Shown one piece after another: positions 23,683-31,688 of a stretch of 64,000 bases of DNA. Under the pieces are notes generated by a model. That model made no database searches and had not been told where the DNA came from. It saw only the letters and a program-made list of their open reading frames with translations. A program made the position numbers and the translations under genes. Position 1 is the stretch's first letter, and each line of letters begins with the position of its first letter. Source of the stretch: Dorea sp. AM10-31 (GTDB lineage Bacteria; Bacillota; Clostridia; Lachnospirales; Lachnospiraceae); NCBI RefSeq assembly GCF_003435815.1, contig NZ_QTUV01000001.1:260571-324570 (forward strand). The letters run 5' to 3'.

Positions 23683-25317
23683 TTACTCTTCGAGTACTTC
23701 TTCTGCGATATTTCTTGCATGGTCAGAAATACGTTCCATACAAACCAGCGTATCTAAGAATACAATACCCGCTTCTGTATTACATTCATTATTAGACAGT
23801 CTCTTAATATGACGACTCCGCAGTTTCACCTCAAGGTCATCCACTTTTGTCTCTTTTTCAATAACACGCAGTGCCTTCTCATGGCTCTGCTCTTTAAATG
23901 CATCCAGTGCATAGAAATAGCTTTTCGCAGTTTCCTCAATCATTTCTTTTAACTGCTTCTTTGCTGTCTCAGAGAAGGATGCTTTCTTATCTCGGAGTGT
24001 CTCTGCAAACTCAGAGATATTTTCACAGTAATCACTGACACGTTCCATATCGGAAAGCACCTGTAACAGATGTGCTGCTTCCTGATGCTCTTTCTCACTG
24101 ATCTGTAAGGAAGATAATTTGATCGTATAATTGGTAATTCCCGCACAAAGTCTGTCAACATCACTCTCATCATTTTTCAAAATATCAATTGCTTCCTGAT
24201 CCTGTGTATACAATACATCTTTTGCAACTTCAATGGATCTCCTTACGATCTCGCCCATACGAACGGTTTCTTTTATCACAGACTGCAGAGCAATACTTGG
24301 TGTCTGTAACATACGTTCATCGAGAAGTACTGTTCCCGGATCATTGGCATCTTCATCCACACGGCCGATCTTCTTGGCAATTTTCACGATCAGATTAGAT
24401 GCCGGGAATAACATAACTGTCGTTGCAATGTTGAAGAATGTATGCACCATACTGATCTCTGTCTGTGTAATATTTCCTGTTCCTGCCTGTGGATTCAGCA
24501 CAGTAAAGTAAACGATTGCAATGATACTGAAAATAATCGTTCCGATGATATTAAAGATCAGGTGCATAAGTGCTGCTGCCTTCGCATTCTTTTTCGCACC
24601 TACACTGGATAAAATTGCTGTAATACAAGTACCGATATTCTGTCCCATGATAATATAAATAGCTGCACTGAATGGTACCAATCCCGCTGCCGCAAGACTC
24701 TGCAGAATACCAACCGATGCGGAAGAACTCTGAATCACTGCCGTTACAAGCGCTCCAGCCAGAATACCGAGGATCGGATTCTTTCCTAATGTAACAAACA
24801 TCTGTACAAATCCGTCAAATTCTTTCAGCGGCTCTACTGCTGATGACATCGTAGAAATACCGATAAAAAGTAAACCAAAGCCAACAATAATATTGGCGAT
24901 CTCTTTGGATGTACGTCTCTTGCCTGTCAACATGATAACCACACCGATAATCACTGCGATCGGTGCTAGCTTCTCCGGGCTTAAAAATTCTGCCCACTCT
25001 ACGGAAGATACGAGCCATCCGGTAACGGTTGTACCAACGTTGGCACCCATGATCACTCCCATTGCCTGGGTCAGGTTCATGATTCCGGCATTAACAAAAC
25101 CAACGACCATGACGGTTGTCGCTGAAGAGCTCTGAATGACTGCTGTGATAGCAGCTCCTAGTAACACTCCCATCAATTTGTTCTTCGTCAGCACTTCCAG
25201 CAGTGATTTCATCTTACTTCCCGCTGCGTTCTCCAGTCCCTGTGCCATGATCTGCATACCATAAATAAACATTCCAAGACCACCGACAAAAGGTATCAGT
25301 ATATCTACATAATTCAT
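23683..25317 (-). CDS. Na+/phosphate cotransporter family protein with C-terminal PhoU-like domain
   Basis: 544 residues. Two inverted repeats of the NptA/SLC34 type, each with QSSSATTVMVVG or QSSSASVGILQS, about eight to ten helices to residue 310, then a cytoplasmic PhoU-like helical domain (about 340-540). It should import phosphate with sodium, with the PhoU part regulating activity. AGGAGGAAG ribosome binding site. A weak Pho-box-like repeat lies upstream at 25377-25393. Separate transcription unit. Confidence 0.92.
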   Translation of the reverse strand: MNYVDILIPFVGGLGMFIYGMQIMAQGLENAAGSKMKSLLEVLTKNKLMGVLLGAAITAVIQSSSATTVMVVGFVNAGIMNLTQAMGVIMGANVGTTVTGWLVSSVEWAEFLSPEKLAPIAVIIGVVIMLTGKRRTSKEIANIIVGFGLLFIGISTMSSAVEPLKEFDGFVQMFVTLGKNPILGILAGALVTAVIQSSSASVGILQSLAAAGLVPFSAAIYIIMGQNIGTCITAILSSVGAKKNAKAAALMHLIFNIIGTIIFSIIAIVYFTVLNPQAGTGNITQTEISMVHTFFNIATTVMLFPASNLIVKIAKKIGRVDEDANDPGTVLLDERMLQTPSIALQSVIKETVRMGEIVRRSIEVAKDVLYTQDQEAIDILKNDESDVDRLCAGITNYTIKLSSLQISEKEHQEAAHLLQVLSDMERVSDYCENISEFAETLRDKKASFSETAKKQLKEMIEETAKSYFYALDAFKEQSHEKALRVIEKETKVDDLEVKLRSRHIKRLSNNECNTEAGIVFLDTLVCMERISDHARNIAEEVLEE

Positions 25318-25376
25318 TGTCTTCCTCCTACAAATATGTCTCTTATGCTGTTTTTTAAGCTTATTTTTTTACAATT

Positions 25377-25393
25377 TCTTAATTTATTCTTAA
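25377..25393 (-). promoter_or_regulatory. Weak Pho-box-like direct repeat
   Basis: On the minus strand TTAAGA occurs twice with an 11-bp period upstream of the Na/Pi transporter gene. PhoP boxes have TT(A/C/T)A(C/T)A at that period; the fifth base (G) departs from consensus in both copies. Confidence 0.3.
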
Positions 25394-25484
25394 CAAGCTC
25401 ACTATTTTTACAATACCATTTGTTATAGAAGAACACAATCTTTTTTTCGATTTTTTTAATATCTTTTTGGTATCTCTTTTTCAA

Positions 25485-25841
25485 TTACTCCTTCATTTTC
25501 GGCTCAAATATAAGCGAAGCCAGATATCCAAATATTAAAGCACCGGCAATTCCCGCCGCACTTGCCTGGAAACCTCCCAGAAAAATTCCGATCACGCCTT
25601 CTTCGTCAACCGCCTTTCTGACACCTTGCCATAGGAGATTTCCGAATCCTGTAAGGGGAACGCTCGCACCGGCGCCCGCATATTCCTGAATTGGTTCATA
25701 GATTCCAAGTGTGCCAAGTACTGCCCCGGTACACACCAGAAGAACCATGATCCGCCCGGGCATCAGTTTCGTCCGGTCTAACAGAATCTGCACCAACGCA
25801 CAGATTAAACCGCCCACCCAGAATGCATTGATATATTCCAT
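25485..25841 (-). CDS. spoVAE: Stage V sporulation protein AE
   Basis: 118 residues, standard for SpoVAE(b), with three or four membrane helices and the motif GAGASVPLTGFGNLL shared with SpoVAC. Part of the SpoVA channel that moves Ca-dipicolinate into the forespore and out at germination. The ATG at 25841 is chosen because it gives the family length; a longer reading frame upstream lacks support. Last gene of the spoVA block, 78 nt after spoVAD. Confidence 0.92.
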   Translation of the reverse strand: MEYINAFWVGGLICALVQILLDRTKLMPGRIMVLLVCTGAVLGTLGIYEPIQEYAGAGASVPLTGFGNLLWQGVRKAVDEEGVIGIFLGGFQASAAGIAGALIFGYLASLIFEPKMKE

Positions 25842-25919
25842 CTTATTTCCTGCCTTTCTTTTTTGTAAAATTGCAGGAGAAATACTCTCTCCTGCCAAAG
25901 CGTTCATTTATATCACATG

Positions 25920-26936
25920 CTATGCATGTTCCAGTACGATCGCATGTGCGATCCCCGGCACACTCGCTCCCTCGTTGTAACTAACCGTAGACATAAGAGC
26001 CCCGGTCGGCACAAACAATACACGCTTCCATTCACCGCTTTCTATTTTCGGCAGAATATAAGCACTGAGCGTTGTCGCAGCACAGCCACATCCACTGCCC
26101 CCGGCATGTGTATCCTGCGTACTCTGATCAAAAATCTGCATTCCACAGTCCATATGCATCTTTTTAATATCTATATCTTTTTTTCTCATCAAGTCAAATA
26201 GAATACTCTGTCCGACATAGCCAAGATCTCCGGTTATGATCCGGTCATAATCTTCGGGCTGTCTTCCAAAATCTTTAAGATGCTGCCAGATCGTATCACA
26301 TGCCGCCGGCGCCATACAAGCCCCCATATTCTGGGAATCTTTTAAGCCGTAATCAATGATCTTTCCTGTTGTAATTCCAGTGATCTTCACACGACTTTTC
26401 TTCTGTGCTCCATCCGCACCGATGATGAATGCACCACTTCCGGTCACAGTCCACTGCGCGCTCAAGGGGCGCTGGCTGGCATAACCGAGCGGAAAGCGGA
26501 ATTCTTTTTCCGCACAGGCAAAATGACTGGATGTTACAGCAAGCATATACTCGCCATAGCCTGCCCCCACGCACATAGCTCCCAGTGCAAGCGCTTCACC
26601 AGAAGTAGAACAGGCGCCATACAGACCGAACAGTGGGATTTCAAATTGTCTTGCTCCCATAGATGTGACGATTCCCTGCCGTAGCAGATCCCCTCCAAAT
26701 GTCAGCCGGATGTCCTCCGGTTTAAGACCTGCTTTTCCGAGCGCAATCTGGCATGCTTCCTTCTGCATTGTACTCTCTGCCTCTTCCCAACTATCTTCTC
26801 CGAAAAGATCAGTTTCTTCTATAATATCAAATAACTCCCCAAGCGGACCTTCTCCTTCTTTTTTTCCAACAACAGATGCACTGCTTATAAGATATGGTCC
26901 TTCTTTAAAAATAATACTCTGTTTTCCTCTTTGCAT
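25920..26936 (-). CDS. spoVAD: Stage V sporulation protein AD
   Basis: 338 residues. Thiolase-like fold, as in known SpoVAD: GLYGACSTSGEALALGAM around the position of the thiolase nucleophile, DLGYVGQSILFDLMRK, and HAGGSGCGCAATTLSAYILP near the end. It is the soluble dipicolinate-binding subunit of the SpoVA complex. Lies 2 nt after spoVAC. Confidence 0.95.
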   Translation of the reverse strand: MQRGKQSIIFKEGPYLISSASVVGKKEGEGPLGELFDIIEETDLFGEDSWEEAESTMQKEACQIALGKAGLKPEDIRLTFGGDLLRQGIVTSMGARQFEIPLFGLYGACSTSGEALALGAMCVGAGYGEYMLAVTSSHFACAEKEFRFPLGYASQRPLSAQWTVTGSGAFIIGADGAQKKSRVKITGITTGKIIDYGLKDSQNMGACMAPAACDTIWQHLKDFGRQPEDYDRIITGDLGYVGQSILFDLMRKKDIDIKKMHMDCGMQIFDQSTQDTHAGGSGCGCAATTLSAYILPKIESGEWKRVLFVPTGALMSTVSYNEGASVPGIAHAIVLEHA

Positions 26937-26938
26937 CT

Positions 26939-27418
26939 TCAGACTCCTTTCCCGAAAATACAGTAAACAATACCCAGTACCCAGCTGGTGAAGATTCCAT
27001 ATAAAATCACCGGTCCTGCAATTGTAAAGATCTTGCAGCCAATACCCATGACCTGTCCTTCTTTTTTATATTCAATTGCCGGTGCTGCTACCGAATTGGC
27101 AAATCCGGTAATCGGAACAAGTGCCCCTGCGCCTCCCCATTTTGCAATCTTCGGGTAAATATTGAATCCTGTCAGCAGAACACTTAAAAATACCAGTATC
27201 AATGAACACCAGCTTCCACCGATTTCTTTGGTCATTCCCATATTTTCACACCAGTTCAGTAAAAATTCCCCGATCGTACAGACGATTCCGCCGGTCAGGA
27301 ATGCGCGGAACATATTTATTCCAAGTGCATGCACCGGTGTTTTCTGTTTTACATATTTTTTGTAGTTTTCTTTTTTCATTTCCTGCGCTTTTTTGTCATT
27401 TATCTCATTATTTAACAT
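26939..27418 (-). CDS. spoVAC: Stage V sporulation protein AC
   Basis: 159 residues. About four membrane helices; GNxx-type core GAGALVPITGFANSVAAPAI is diagnostic. SpoVAC forms the mechanosensitive channel part of the SpoVA complex. Basic N-terminal tail of about 30 residues. Four nt after spoVAB. Confidence 0.94.
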   Translation of the reverse strand: MLNNEINDKKAQEMKKENYKKYVKQKTPVHALGINMFRAFLTGGIVCTIGEFLLNWCENMGMTKEIGGSWCSLILVFLSVLLTGFNIYPKIAKWGGAGALVPITGFANSVAAPAIEYKKEGQVMGIGCKIFTIAGPVILYGIFTSWVLGIVYCIFGKGV

Positions 27419-27422
27419 TCTG

Positions 27423-27842
27423 TCATTTCGCCTCCTGTAAAAGCATCCATATACATCCGAGTGTTTTCCCGGCTGCGATTCCTAAAATAATACCTGCAAG
27501 GCAGTTCACCAGATTAAAACGCCGCATAAATACCGGGAACAGATTCAGGGTCTCTGCCAGCGCCATTGCCCAGCAGCCGACAAACATCCCTGAAAATATC
27601 CCCACCGCCGCCAGCAGTATCACACCGCCATGAAGTGGTATCTGATAGAGCCAGAACAGATTGCCCAAAATACCGCCAAGCATTACGCATGTTTCGTACC
27701 ACTGGATCCTATCTCCTGTGTGTGTCCGGTCTGCGAAATCCGAGATTACGCCAAGTTCTGCGATAAATGCAAACAGCCCACCTGCTGCCACCGCACCTGC
27801 ACTACTTCCTATGACCGCAAGAAGAATCTGTCTGATCCACAT
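27423..27842 (-). CDS. spoVAB: Stage V sporulation protein AB
   Basis: 139 residues from the ATG at 27842, placed 6 nt after GGAGAGGGAG. Four hydrophobic helices (IRQILLAVIGSSAGAVAAGG and further). Matches SpoVAB by length, topology and position. It overlaps the end of spoVAA by 41 nt, so translation is coupled. SpoVAB occurs only in part of the spore formers; its role in the complex is not settled. Confidence 0.9.
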   Translation of the reverse strand: MWIRQILLAVIGSSAGAVAAGGLFAFIAELGVISDFADRTHTGDRIQWYETCVMLGGILGNLFWLYQIPLHGGVILLAAVGIFSGMFVGCWAMALAETLNLFPVFMRRFNLVNCLAGIILGIAAGKTLGCIWMLLQEAK

Positions 27843-28458
27843 GAAGCTCCCTCTCCTTTCTCGAATATGTTTCAATCAGGGTTGTCTGAATATCATTTTC
27901 ATACAGCCGCATCTCTACTTCCATCGGTGTCGGATCAACGGTTAATTTCTTCTTTCCAAAATGATTGAAGAAGATCAATATTCCAACTGCAAGTCCAAGA
28001 CTGTATGTCAGTTCCAGTATGGTAAAGCCATCCGGTTTATTCCCCATGATCTGTGTGTATATCTGGTCGAAAAGTTTGGGGGCATCCACATCGTTATTAA
28101 ATGCCATGATGGAAAATGCCGCACCGAAAAAACTCAGCACGGACACAAACACGACTTTTATGCTCTGCATGAATCTGCTGCCTTTCCCCGGCTCTTCATA
28201 GGTTACAATAAAATCCGGCTCTCCGATACTCTGCACGTCTGCGTTCGGATACACTTCCTGTATCATAGAAACGACTTTCAGCACCGATACCGCTACACGA
28301 CCGTTGATTCCTTTTAACAGGCGAAGAGACCGGACTTTTGCTTCCATTGATGGATTCACGCATGTAATCTCCAACACTTCTCCCAATGTTACGTCCGGTT
28401 TCTTTACTTCTGTATTACGACCTGCCTTAATATAGATTGTTTCACTGTTCGATGCCAC
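27802..28458 (-). CDS. spoVAA: Stage V sporulation protein AA
   Basis: 218 residues. N-terminal cytoplasmic domain (IYIKAGRNTEVKKPDVTLGE) and two C-terminal membrane helices (VVFVSVLSFFGAAFSIMAF and LTYSLGLAVGILIFF). Typical SpoVAA. First canonical gene of the spoVA block and overlapping both the 55-aa ORF upstream and spoVAB downstream. Confidence 0.92.
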   Translation of the reverse strand: MASNSETIYIKAGRNTEVKKPDVTLGEVLEITCVNPSMEAKVRSLRLLKGINGRVAVSVLKVVSMIQEVYPNADVQSIGEPDFIVTYEEPGKGSRFMQSIKVVFVSVLSFFGAAFSIMAFNNDVDAPKLFDQIYTQIMGNKPDGFTILELTYSLGLAVGILIFFNHFGKKKLTVDPTPMEVEMRLYENDIQTTLIETYSRKERELHVDQTDSSCGHRK

Positions 28459-28609
28459 TTTCTGCCTCCCACCTTCTATCTACCAGCGTTCCTTCCGTCT
28501 CTCTTTCCGCCGCATTGCACTCTGCAAAATAATAGATCATACCGGTCAGAACCGCTGCCGCCACAACGCAGATCAGGCATATCCGGAACTTCTTTCTGGT
28601 TTCATCCAT
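28442..28609 (-). CDS. Small membrane protein ahead of spoVAA (55 aa)
   Basis: ATG at 28609 with a GAAGGTG ribosome binding site, stop at 28442, overlapping the spoVAA start by 17 nt. The product starts MDETRKKFRICLICVVAAAV and has one membrane helix at about 9-28, then a charged tail (ERETEGTLVDRRWEAE). It is the first ORF after the sigma-G-like promoter at 28632, so it would be expressed with the spoVA genes in the forespore. No function known; coding status rests on position, start signal and coupling. Confidence 0.65.
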   Translation of the reverse strand: MDETRKKFRICLICVVAAAVLTGMIYYFAECNAAERETEGTLVDRRWEAESGIEQ

Positions 28610-28631
28610 ACTTTCACCTTCTTTCTGTGAT

Positions 28632-28661
28632 TAGTATGGATGGTTCCAGAAAAAATATTCA
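28632..28661 (-). promoter_or_regulatory. Sigma-G-type promoter ahead of the spoVA block
   Basis: Minus strand TGAATA, 17-nt spacer, CATACTA, which fits the forespore sigma-G consensus (-35 like GNATA, -10 CATNNTA). It lies between sigF and the 55-aa ORF, about 25 nt before its start. This would let the spoVA genes be expressed late, apart from spoIIA-sigF. Confidence 0.7.
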
Positions 28662-28673
28662 TGGATATGCCTG

Positions 28674-29387
28674 TCAGATCTGTTCCCGCATACTTTTTAA
28701 TATTTTTTTCTCCATCCGGGATACCTGTACCTGCGAAATACCAAGTTCTTCTCCCACCTGAGACTGTGTACGTTCTGCAAAATATCTCAGATAGATCAGT
28801 CTTCGTTCTTCTTTATTAAGACTTGCCAGCAATTCTTTCAAAAACATGTGATTCAGCACTTCTTCCGTCTCTTCTGCCGGACTTGCCAGTTTATCTGCCA
28901 GTGTCAGCTCCTGTCCGTCTTTTCTGTAGATTGGTTTATGCAGAGATTCCAATTCTCCGGTCGCTTCAAACGCCTGTACCAGTTCTTCCGGTTCTACCTG
29001 CATCTCTGCAGCAACTTCTGTAATACATGGCTCGCGTCCCAGTTTTTTACCAAGTGCTTCCTGGCAGAGATACCCGCGGTATGCCAATTCTTTCAGCGAT
29101 CTGCTCACTTTGATCATTCCATCGTCCCGCAGAAAGCGTTTGATTTCACCGACGATCATCGGGACTGCATAAGTTGAAAATTTCACTTCATATTTCAGAT
29201 CGAATTTGTCAATCGCTTTCAAAAGCCCGATCGTTCCGATCTGGAACAAATCTTCTGCTTCCACACCCCGGTTAAAATACCGTTTCACAATACACCAGAC
29301 AAGTCCTGTATTTTCTTCCACAAGCTGCGCTCTTGCCGTACGGTTGCCCGCATGTGATTTTCTGATCAAAGCGATTGTGTGATCCAT
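28674..29387 (-). CDS. sigF: Sporulation sigma factor F
   Basis: 237 residues. Sigma-70 regions 2, 3 and 4: DLFQIGTIGLLKAIDKFDLK, FSTYAVPMIVGEIKRFLRDD, and the C-terminal helix-turn-helix RTQSQVGEELGISQVQVSRM. It is the first forespore-specific sigma factor, held inactive by SpoIIAB. It overlaps spoIIAB by 22 nt, as usual for the spoIIA operon. Confidence 0.96.
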   Translation of the reverse strand: MDHTIALIRKSHAGNRTARAQLVEENTGLVWCIVKRYFNRGVEAEDLFQIGTIGLLKAIDKFDLKYEVKFSTYAVPMIVGEIKRFLRDDGMIKVSRSLKELAYRGYLCQEALGKKLGREPCITEVAAEMQVEPEELVQAFEATGELESLHKPIYRKDGQELTLADKLASPAEETEEVLNHMFLKELLASLNKEERRLIYLRYFAERTQSQVGEELGISQVQVSRMEKKILKSMREQI

Positions 29388-29821
29388 AATTTACGTCCTT
29401 TACCAATAGTTTTTGCCATCTTTACCGTCGTTCCTTTCCCGACTTCCGACTCCACTTCCAAAAGATCCATAAATGCTTCCATAAAGGAAAATCCCATTCC
29501 CGACCGATCCAGTTCCGGTCTTGTTGTAAAGAGCGGTTCCATTGCCTGCTTTACATCTTCAATTCCTTTTCCCTGATCAGAGATTTCTACATATAAAGTC
29601 TGTCCTTCTGTTTTACAGTGGATGCGGATGTTATGTACTTCATTTTCATATCCATGTATAATGGCATTTGTCACAGCTTCTGAAACTGCCGTTTTCACAT
29701 CCGACACTTCTTCCAGTGTCGGATTCAGTGACGTCATAAAGGATGCAACAGTTACTCTGGCAAAAGATTCATTTGCCGAGCGGCTGTCAAAAATAAGTTC
29801 CATTTCATTCGTATTTTCCAT
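29366..29821 (-). CDS. spoIIAB: Anti-sigma F factor
   Basis: 151 residues. GHKL kinase fold: N box EAVTNAIIHGY, G1 box DQGKGI, G2 box RSGMGFSFME. It binds SigF and phosphorylates SpoIIAA. Its ATG follows the spoIIAA stop directly. Confidence 0.96.
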   Translation of the reverse strand: MENTNEMELIFDSRSANESFARVTVASFMTSLNPTLEEVSDVKTAVSEAVTNAIIHGYENEVHNIRIHCKTEGQTLYVEISDQGKGIEDVKQAMEPLFTTRPELDRSGMGFSFMEAFMDLLEVESEVGKGTTVKMAKTIGKGRKLWITQSL

Positions 29822-30133
29822 CTACCTGTCCTCCTCATAAATCTGCATGATCCTGGTTACTCCTGACATTGTCAGTATTTTTTTCATTCTTTCACTTGTA
29901 TGCACGGCACACACCTCTCCTCCCAGCATATAAATTCGTTTATATCTTCCCATAATGACACCGATTCCGGAGCTGTCCATAAATGTCGTATCCGTAAAAT
30001 CAAAGATCACATACCGAATATGATTCTGGTCGATCAGATAATCGGAACGTTTCCGGATTTCTTCTGCATTGTGATGATCCAGTTCTCCGGGGAGAAAAAT
30101 AGTAAGACAGTTCTCCTGCACTTCATATTTCAT
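29822..30133 (-). CDS. spoIIAA: Anti-sigma F factor antagonist
   Basis: 103 residues. STAS domain with the phosphorylated serine in TFMDSSGIGVIMGRYK. Unphosphorylated SpoIIAA frees SigF from SpoIIAB. AAGGAGGACA ribosome binding site. First gene of the operon; no clear sigma-H promoter was found in the 84 nt before it. Confidence 0.95.
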   Translation of the reverse strand: MKYEVQENCLTIFLPGELDHHNAEEIRKRSDYLIDQNHIRYVIFDFTDTTFMDSSGIGVIMGRYKRIYMLGGEVCAVHTSERMKKILTMSGVTRIMQIYEEDR

Positions 30134-30160
30134 TGTGTGTCCTCCTTTTTTGAGTAAAGA

Positions 30161-30190
30161 AAAAGGACATGCTTCTTCGCATATCCTTTT
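30161..30190 (-). terminator. Terminator of the TPR gene
   Basis: On the minus strand AAAAGGATATGC pairs with GCATGTCCTTTT (one G-T pair), then TTCTTT. It sits in the short gap between the TPR gene and spoIIAA. Confidence 0.7.
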
Positions 30191-30217
30191 CTTTCGTAAT
30201 TACATTCATATATTTAT

Positions 30218-31543
30218 TTAGTTTTGTTTATTCTGTTTATTCAATGCCTCTTGTGCTGTTGTAGCCGCTTCTTTTCCGCTGTACTTATCGACAATCTTCT
30301 GATAGTATGTATTAGCCTTGTCTGTCTTATTCTGTTTTTCATAGCATTGTGCAAGAAGGAGCATTGCTTTTCCATCATTGTAACCCTGGTCCATCTGCAT
30401 GATCTGATCCAGATTACTGATCGCGGTATCATAATTTGCTACATCATAATTTGCTGTCGCAGTAGCAAACAATTTCTGGCACATTGTCGGATAAAGTGAT
30501 GATGTAATCTGCTCAAATTGTTTCTTTCCCTGTGTGCCAAGTGTGCTCTTATTTACTTTCAGAAGCTCTGCCAGCATATCCGCATTACTCATATCACCGG
30601 CTTTGTAATGATCAGCAATGTTCATCACCGCCTCATAGCTTTCCTGTGTTGTAGCTGCGGTTGCTTTTGATTTTTTATTCTTCTTATCGGAAGAGCGGTA
30701 AGTTTCCAGTTCTTTCTTAAGTGCACTAATCTGTGCATCCTGCGTTGCGATCTGGTCACTGAACGAAGCCGTCTGTTTGTTGACAGTCTTCTGTCTTGAA
30801 TTAGATACCGCCGGAAGGATCAGAAACCACATAACCGCAACACCGACTGCAAGTCCGATCAAAATATTCAGAACTGTATGCAGCCCCAGATTTTCTTTAA
30901 AATTACCGGATGCCGGCTGAATGATCGTCTCATTTCCCAGATTGTAAGAAACAAAATCTTCTTTTTTCTTATCTTTTATTCTGACAGTTCTGCTCTTTCG
31001 GATCTGATTCAGTTCATGCATATATCGAAGTGTCACCGGATCTGTCGTATCTAGCCTGTGCGCTGCACGGATCTCCTGTCTCGCCATAGAATACTGTTCA
31101 TTCTTCAGATACAGAAGTGCCAGAAGCTGGCGTGCTTTTACATAACCCGGATGCGCGGCAACTGCTTTCTTAAGCTGCATGATCGCAATATCATCGCCAC
31201 CCTGTCTGGCATATTCAATACTCTGGTTATATTTTTTGACTGCTTGGTTCACCTGCTCCAGCTCTCCCGGAACTTCCTGTACCTTTTTAATAAAATAATT
31301 GGCAATATTATCTTTGGATTGGAAATTCTTACTGAGAATCCATTCTACAAGTGCTTCTACCACTTCTCCTCTGCCATAATAAACAAGACCGAGAAGGTTT
31401 CTGGCTGCTACATTCGCATTATTATATTGTAAACTACGTCTGAGCGATAGAATTGCTCCGGACAGATCCCGGATATTCGCACGCTTCAGACCATCATTAT
31501 ACCAGTAGTTGGACTGGTACACGAGTTTCGTTGAATAATCCAT
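30218..31543 (-). CDS. Membrane-anchored tetratricopeptide repeat protein (441 aa)
   Basis: N-terminal TPR-like helices to about residue 190 (GAILSLRRSLQYNNANVAAR, ALVEWILSKN, AIMQLKKAVAAHPGYVKARQ), one membrane helix at about 225-245 (VLNILIGLAVGVAVMWFLIL), a short coiled coil (FSDQIATQDAQISALKKELE), then C-terminal TPR units (ATANYDVANYDTAISNLDQI, AMLLLAQCYEKQNKTDKANT). The TPRs lie on both sides of the membrane. Probably a scaffold for a complex; partners unknown. Possibly in one operon with folC and the LTA synthase-like gene. Confidence 0.87.
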   Translation of the reverse strand: MDYSTKLVYQSNYWYNDGLKRANIRDLSGAILSLRRSLQYNNANVAARNLLGLVYYGRGEVVEALVEWILSKNFQSKDNIANYFIKKVQEVPGELEQVNQAVKKYNQSIEYARQGGDDIAIMQLKKAVAAHPGYVKARQLLALLYLKNEQYSMARQEIRAAHRLDTTDPVTLRYMHELNQIRKSRTVRIKDKKKEDFVSYNLGNETIIQPASGNFKENLGLHTVLNILIGLAVGVAVMWFLILPAVSNSRQKTVNKQTASFSDQIATQDAQISALKKELETYRSSDKKNKKSKATAATTQESYEAVMNIADHYKAGDMSNADMLAELLKVNKSTLGTQGKKQFEQITSSLYPTMCQKLFATATANYDVANYDTAISNLDQIMQMDQGYNDGKAMLLLAQCYEKQNKTDKANTYYQKIVDKYSGKEAATTAQEALNKQNKQN

Positions 31544-31553
31544 ATAATCCCCT

Positions 31554-31688
31554 TTATTTCGTCTGTTCCATCATCTCTCGTATAATGTCTGTCATATCAC
31601 TTAAGTCTTCCTGATACACCGCGCCCTCGATATCTTCTACTTCCAGACTCGGCTGAAACTTCTTCACTTCTTCATCGTAATTCAGCAT
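31554..31688 (-). CDS. Small acidic protein between folC and the TPR gene (44 aa)
   Basis: ATG at 31688, preceded by an AGGAGGTAACAATC site, stop at 31554. It overlaps the folC end by 17 nt and ends 10 nt before the TPR start. The product (starts MLNYDEEVKKFQPSLEVEDI, ends IREMMEQTK) is soluble and acidic. The strong ribosome binding site and tight packing support that it is real; no function known. Confidence 0.7.
   Translation of the reverse strand: MLNYDEEVKKFQPSLEVEDIEGAVYQEDLSDMTDIIREMMEQTK

Noticed and set aside
23683-25317. Possible PTS or drug exporter because of repeated Ser-rich helices
   Set aside because: The paired QSSSA motifs and PhoU-like tail fit the Na/Pi symporter family.
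30134-30217. Sigma-H promoter expected before spoIIAA
   Set aside because: An AGGA-like stretch is present but belongs to the terminator stem, and no GAAT -10 lies at the right distance.
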